Positions 5,886 to 6,136 of a DNA stretch of 6,136 bases are shown one piece after another. The stretch covers positions 1 to 6,136 of the forward strand of contig JAIPFU010000103.1 of assembly GCA_021736505.1 (NCBI GenBank). The letters are read 5' to 3'. Position numbers and translations under genes: made by a program. Below the pieces are notes generated by a model that was not told where the DNA came from, searched no databases, and was given only the letters and a program-made list of their open reading frames with translations. How positions within the stretch are numbered: the stretch's first letter is position 1; every line of letters begins with the position of its first letter. This DNA comes from Spirochaetia bacterium (GTDB lineage: Bacteria > Spirochaetota > Spirochaetia > PWKH01).

Positions 5886-6136
5886 GGGGGTGTTCAGGTT
5901 TCGACTGATGGTATGAACAGGTAATGAATGCAAGCGGAGCTAGCTAACTCCTAAACTGGCTATTAATTTAACTGCTGACAATAATAATCAAGCAGATTTT
6001 GCTTTGGCTGCATAAATAACGCAGTCACGGATTTTCAGGAAGTGCTCTGAATCCTGATTTTTCTGAAAGACTACAGAGCTTACTTATAGATATTCCCAAT
6101 ATCTACTAAGGAAATTTATGGGATACAGTATAATAT
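5886..6136 (+). ncRNA. ssrA: tmRNA (ssrA), 5' part, truncated by window edge
   Basis: Transfer-messenger RNA rescues stalled ribosomes with SmpB by acting first as tRNA-Ala and then as a short mRNA. The 5' end reads GGGGGTGTTCAGGTTTCGAC (5886-5905), the standard acceptor and D-loop-like start. Pseudoknot 1 is visible: GGAG 5936-5939 with CTCC 5948-5951, and loop bases TAGC 5941-5944 with GCTA 5959-5962. The tag frame resumes at GCT 5974 and reads ADNNNQADFALAA, ending at TAA 6013-6015; ALAA is the usual protease-recognition end. After it a second pseudoknot fits: CAGGA 6036-6040 with TCCTG 6052-6056, and GCTCT 6044-6048 with AGAGC 6075-6079. An 8-bp hairpin (6087-6094 with 6098-6105) probably begins the third. 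About 100 bases or more, including the T-arm and 3' acceptor strand, lie beyond the edge. Its protein partner smpB is in the same window. Confidence 0.97.
5974..6015 (+). other. tmRNA proteolysis-tag reading frame
   Basis: The resume codon GCT (Ala) lies 11 bases after pseudoknot 1. The frame encodes ADNNNQADFALAA and ends at TAA, with another TAA out of frame at 6017-6019. The C-terminal ALAA is what ClpXP-type proteases recognise in the family. The tag has three Asn in a row and Asp-Phe before ALAA, where many tags have a Tyr. Confidence 0.93.

Overview
The window is AT-rich bacterial chromosome, most likely from a treponeme-like spirochaete. The basis is the long signal peptidase I with a charged N-terminal extension and a large insertion, beside a PEGA plus sulfatase-modifying-factor-like lipid-anchored or membrane-anchored protein, a pairing typical of Treponema-type genomes. 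This is a judgement from recognition of the proteins, not from a search.

Left part (1-1882, minus strand): lepB (signal peptidase I) is followed 34 bp later by hemW, a radical SAM heme chaperone that runs off the left edge after 280 codons. A 48-bp divergent gap (1883-1930) separates lepB from the plus-strand genes. Middle part (1931-3870, plus strand): a single-pass membrane protein with a PEGA domain and a degenerate formylglycine-generating-enzyme-like domain, then smpB, the protein partner of tmRNA.

Right part (3871-6136, plus strand): an operator-like stretch with a perfect 16-bp palindrome, then two regulator genes that overlap by 4 bp (ATGA). The first is a sigma-54-type AAA+ activator with an intact ATPase and GAFTGA loop, but with a receiver domain that has lost its phosphorylatable Asp and no C-terminal DNA-binding helix-turn-helix. 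The second has an OmpR/PhoB-type winged helix behind a receiver-like domain that also lacks the acceptor Asp. Together they look like the two halves of a split, phosphorylation-independent regulator. The window closes with ssrA (tmRNA), complete for its 5' half, first pseudoknot and tag reading frame (ADNNNQADFALAA) but cut by the right edge before the 3' tRNA-like half.

Functionally, smpB and ssrA form the trans-translation ribosome rescue system and here flank the regulator pair. lepB and the PEGA protein concern export and the cell envelope. The regulator pair between smpB and ssrA is the least conventional part of the window.
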